A DNA stretch of 64,000 nt from positions 15,340,760 through 15,404,759 of the forward strand of contig CM060848.1 in assembly GCA_030737835.1 (NCBI GenBank). Reading direction: 5' to 3'. Positions 61,246-64,000 of the stretch are shown here, one piece after another. The DNA comes from Acorus gramineus. Lineage: Eukaryota > Streptophyta > Magnoliopsida > Acorales > Acoraceae. The translations under genes were made by a program, and so were the position numbers. The first letter of the stretch is position 1. Every line of letters starts with the position of its first letter. Below the pieces are notes generated by a model. That model was not told the origin of the DNA. It was given only the letters and a program-made list of their open reading frames with translations, and did not search any database.

Positions 61246-61525
61246 GCTTTGTTTGGCAATCAAAGCTAAAAGCAACTTTTAGCTTTGGTTGACAGGTCAA
61301 CTCAATTACATCATCATTTAAAAGTTAAAAGTTGTTATCAAACAGATCAATTTAAATACATCATCATTAATACATTTTATCTATAAACTGTCTCAAAATC
61401 TGTGTTTTATAAAACAGTCATCATCATTACACCCTCAAAGCATCATAATTATATTCTCAAAAGGTGTGAATAAAGCTGTAAAAGCTAAAAGCTACTTTTC
61501 AAACTGTGTTTCAAAACACTATCAT
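61246..61525. mobile_element. MITE of the GTTTGGCAA family, copy 3
   Basis: Begins GCTTTGTTTGGCAATC and shares CATCATCATTTAAAAGTTAA with 41026-41285. It ends in CTGTGTTTCAAAACAC. It lies about 140 bp downstream of the TDX stop codon. Confidence 0.6.
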
Positions 61526-61668
61526 AAAGGGGAACAACAACATGAATATTATGACTCTTTATGAACCCGAGATGTAAGTTAGAAACCTAATTCTGACTAA
61601 CATTCTTGTACAAGACATAAAAGGTATGAAAAGGGACTATTTATGGACTATAATGCATCACACACTGC

Positions 61669-64000
61669 TCAGGACTTGCCTGCATATAACGTGAGCTTTT
61701 TCTCCAGCTCATTCTTATCAGCCCCCAAGACCTTGTCGATTTGTTTCCCATTCCTTATAAAGAAAAAGGTTGGAACGCTGTTTACGTCCCAACGCTGGGC
61801 AACATGTCCAAGCTCATCGATATCAACTTTGAGGAAGACGACTTTTGGATACTTACCTGCCAAGCTGCTGAAGAGAGGAGCAATGAAGCGACACGGACCA
61901 CACCATGTCGCAGTGAAGTACAAAACAACCAATCGAGACAGATTTGAGGCGGCTTTAAACTTTGTTTCTAATTCGCTTGATGAGTGGATGCTGAGGACAG
62001 TTCCTGCCCATCAATAAATATTAGAGTTAATACTCAAAAAAGGAAATTCTTTATATGGTTATGACATGCATAATCGCTTTCATGAATAACATGGGGAATA
62101 TTTTTTTGAGTTGTAGACGAAATATTAGTTGTATAAGCATCAAATTAATGACAGTGCATCAAAGTTGGTGTTCTTTGAACAAAGGAACTTCTCAAATGGT
62201 TATGCTAGTATTTGGTATCTAACCTCAGACAGAAGAAAACAAAATGGATCTAAAAAGGCAATACAACTAGAAACAAATTTTTACAACACTTACCTTGAAA
62301 GACTTCAATTAAGATGCCCTGTCAGACTAAAAATCACAATTTGCCTGTTATTCAATTTAACATTTTTATCGTCCATTCACTCCAAATCCAAGAATAAATC
62401 TGTTATTAAATTCCATATCACAGATCTTATTTCCATATAATAATCTTTATATTTGGTAAATGGAGGGTAGCTATCGGATCCAAAGAGCACATGGTTCATA
62501 ATTCAGTCGAATCCCATTGATATTGTCATACACACATTGGGCTACTTAAATCAGTTTTGCACCTTGTTCAATTGCCTTGAAAGTAATCCAGTTGCCTGAA
62601 AGTTTTCTAACTTTAGTAACAAACTAAAGGGTCAAAGCTGTTCTAGAGTTCCCAAGAAAAAGCTTTTTCAAAATTTCACTGACCTAAGAGTTCAAGATAA
62701 AATTTAAACTCCAACTCAATATATTGAAGGTATTCCTAGGAAGTAAGCTTTTATAAAATTTCACCGATACAAGATTATAAAGAAAATTTTAACTCCAACT
62801 CAATATATTTTATTTTTAATTCATCATAAATCTTTTTAAACCCTTTACTTCGCTTTAAATTTATCCATTGCTCTAGGTATCCTAGATTGAAGCAATATGT
62901 TCATCTTAGTTCTATAATCAACTCTGTACGGATAAAAGAGATATATTTTAGAAAGTCAGAGCACTAAAGCAGAGTCTAAATCCCACATAAACGTAAATAT
63001 GTTATTCAGCTGCTATCAGAATGACATTCAAAGACAGTATAGGAGGCTGTATATGAGTCCATCTGGTAAAAATAAGATTGATCAGTGTGGCACTCACTGC
63101 ACAAGATCATGGGTCAATCCATTCCTAAATATTTTGATTTACTTTGCATAGGAAAAAATCAAGATTAACTTTGCAAAGTTTTTTTTATTGGTTTAATGTC
63201 GGGCAGTTCCCTTGCTCCAATTGCAACTTGGAAAATCAGAGCGGCAAAGGAAGCCCTAACTTTGCAAAAGTTAAAACAGTGCTGCATCAATTTTCAGGTC
63301 AAAATATATGTATGGTGGAAATATATAAAAAAATGAAATCCTGGAGGATGTGTCATTGTTAAATCAGCCAAAGGTTAAAAAACATGTTCCCACGAACGTA
63401 CCATCTTTTAGTGCAGCCAACGAGTCAGGGTCTTGAGGGCCAGGATCCTGCTTTGAAGCAGGGGAAAAAATAAATTTATTTTTATAAGGCTTTTCACAGC
63501 TTCTTTTCCTTTACTGAACTGAAACACTAGTTGACAAAAGAAATAAAAATAATTTACAAAGCATGCAAACATACCGATGCATTACTTTGTGAGGTTTGCC
63601 CCCTTTTTTCTCTTTCATATGCAGCCTACACCAGAGGAAGAAATGCGGCAAAGTGAAGTAATATATATGACATAATTTTCATCAAAACAATTGAAAAAAA
63701 AAAAAAAAACCTTGACTTCAGCTCGGCGGCGGCGTCTTAATCGTTCAGCTTTCCGTAATTCAAGTTCTTTCCTCAAGCGTTCATATTTTCTCTGGTGCTC
63801 TTTGAGTTTGTGTGCATTAGGTTCAACCTGCAGTCTCAATGTATTATCATGACAATAGTTTTTCTTAAGCTACCTACAAAAAAATATGATTTTACCTTCT
63901 TAAGAATTGAATAAATCTCATCATCATAATCCAATTTAGATGCTATGTGAAGATCATTAGCTGCCTCTTCCCATTGTCCCAGCATAGCCCTTGCCATGCC
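61669..64000 (-). CDS. TPR repeat-containing thioredoxin TDX, 3' part
   Basis: Plant protein with Hip-like TPR repeats and a C-terminal thioredoxin domain. Arabidopsis TDX binds Hsp70 and acts as a disulfide reductase and redox-controlled chaperone. Visible minus-strand exons: 63896-64000 (end of the TPR region, runs off the window), 63711-63827 (VEPNAHKLKEHQRKYERL, basic coiled-coil), 63575-63626, 63402-63447 and 61669-62003. The last exon has the active site TATWCGPCR, a VDIDE stretch and the VPTF cis-proline loop, ending LYAGKS. Splice phases agree except in the 52-nt exon 63575-63626. There a C6T6 run (63599-63610) makes it one base longer than the reading that joins the neighbours. This is a frameshift or a sequencing error. 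Confidence 0.85.
62004..63401 (-). other. TDX intron
   Basis: 1,398 bp between the two 3'-most TDX exons, GT/AG bounded. AT-rich with no recognised element. Confidence 0.75.

Noticed and set aside
61643-62017. 124-codon plus-strand frame opposite the TDX thioredoxin exon
   Set aside because: Antisense shadow of a conserved thioredoxin domain. No independent support.

Overview
The window is nuclear DNA from a flowering plant, very probably a eudicot. The signs are spliced genes with GT/AG introns, Ty1/copia retrotransposons, MITEs, a plant R2R3-MYB, a GPI-anchored GH17 glucanase, the mycorrhiza transporter STR and the plant-specific thioredoxin TDX. I cannot name the species. An intact-looking STR gene suggests a host of arbuscular mycorrhizal fungi.

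Layout. (1) 942-15438: a young tandem duplication of a unit of about 4.7 kb. Each unit carries one complete four-exon, minus-strand gene for a GPI-anchored GH17 beta-1,3-glucanase with an X8 domain. After the duplication, the left unit received a 4,833-bp Ty1/copia element in intron 1 and a solo LTR upstream of the start codon. The right unit preserves both empty sites. (2) 15439-31010: AT-rich and gene-poor. It holds foldback elements, Tourist-like MITEs, a probable Pack-MULE (18664-19485) with a broken vacuolar-iron-transporter-like fragment, and an LTR remnant. (3) 31503-31766: a scrap of caulimovirid-type reverse transcriptase. (4) 32619-34131: an R2R3-MYB gene of the MYB20/42/43/85 type, with three G-boxes upstream. 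(5) 34132-50647: repeats, including a SINE, a 9-bp-TSD foldback, a plastid-DNA insertion with a decayed trnR, a LINE inserted in a MITE end, and a diverged 0.6-kb tandem duplication. (6) 50648-54715: a broken Tork/Tnt1-type copia element, followed by nested small DNA elements. (7) 56127-59842: STR, four exons, 820 codons. (8) 61669-64000: the 3' part of TDX on the minus strand, running off the window.

The genes do not form an operon or cluster. GH17 acts on wall callose, the MYB is of the secondary-wall/lignin class, STR exports lipid at the arbuscule, and TDX is a redox chaperone. The most informative sequence is the duplicated GH17 locus, where paired filled and empty sites date each insertion relative to the duplication. 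One GH17 copy also has a sharply clustered set of substitutions. No RNA gene judged functional and no CRISPR array was found. Exon boundaries come from reading frame, splice consensus and family knowledge, not from transcripts.
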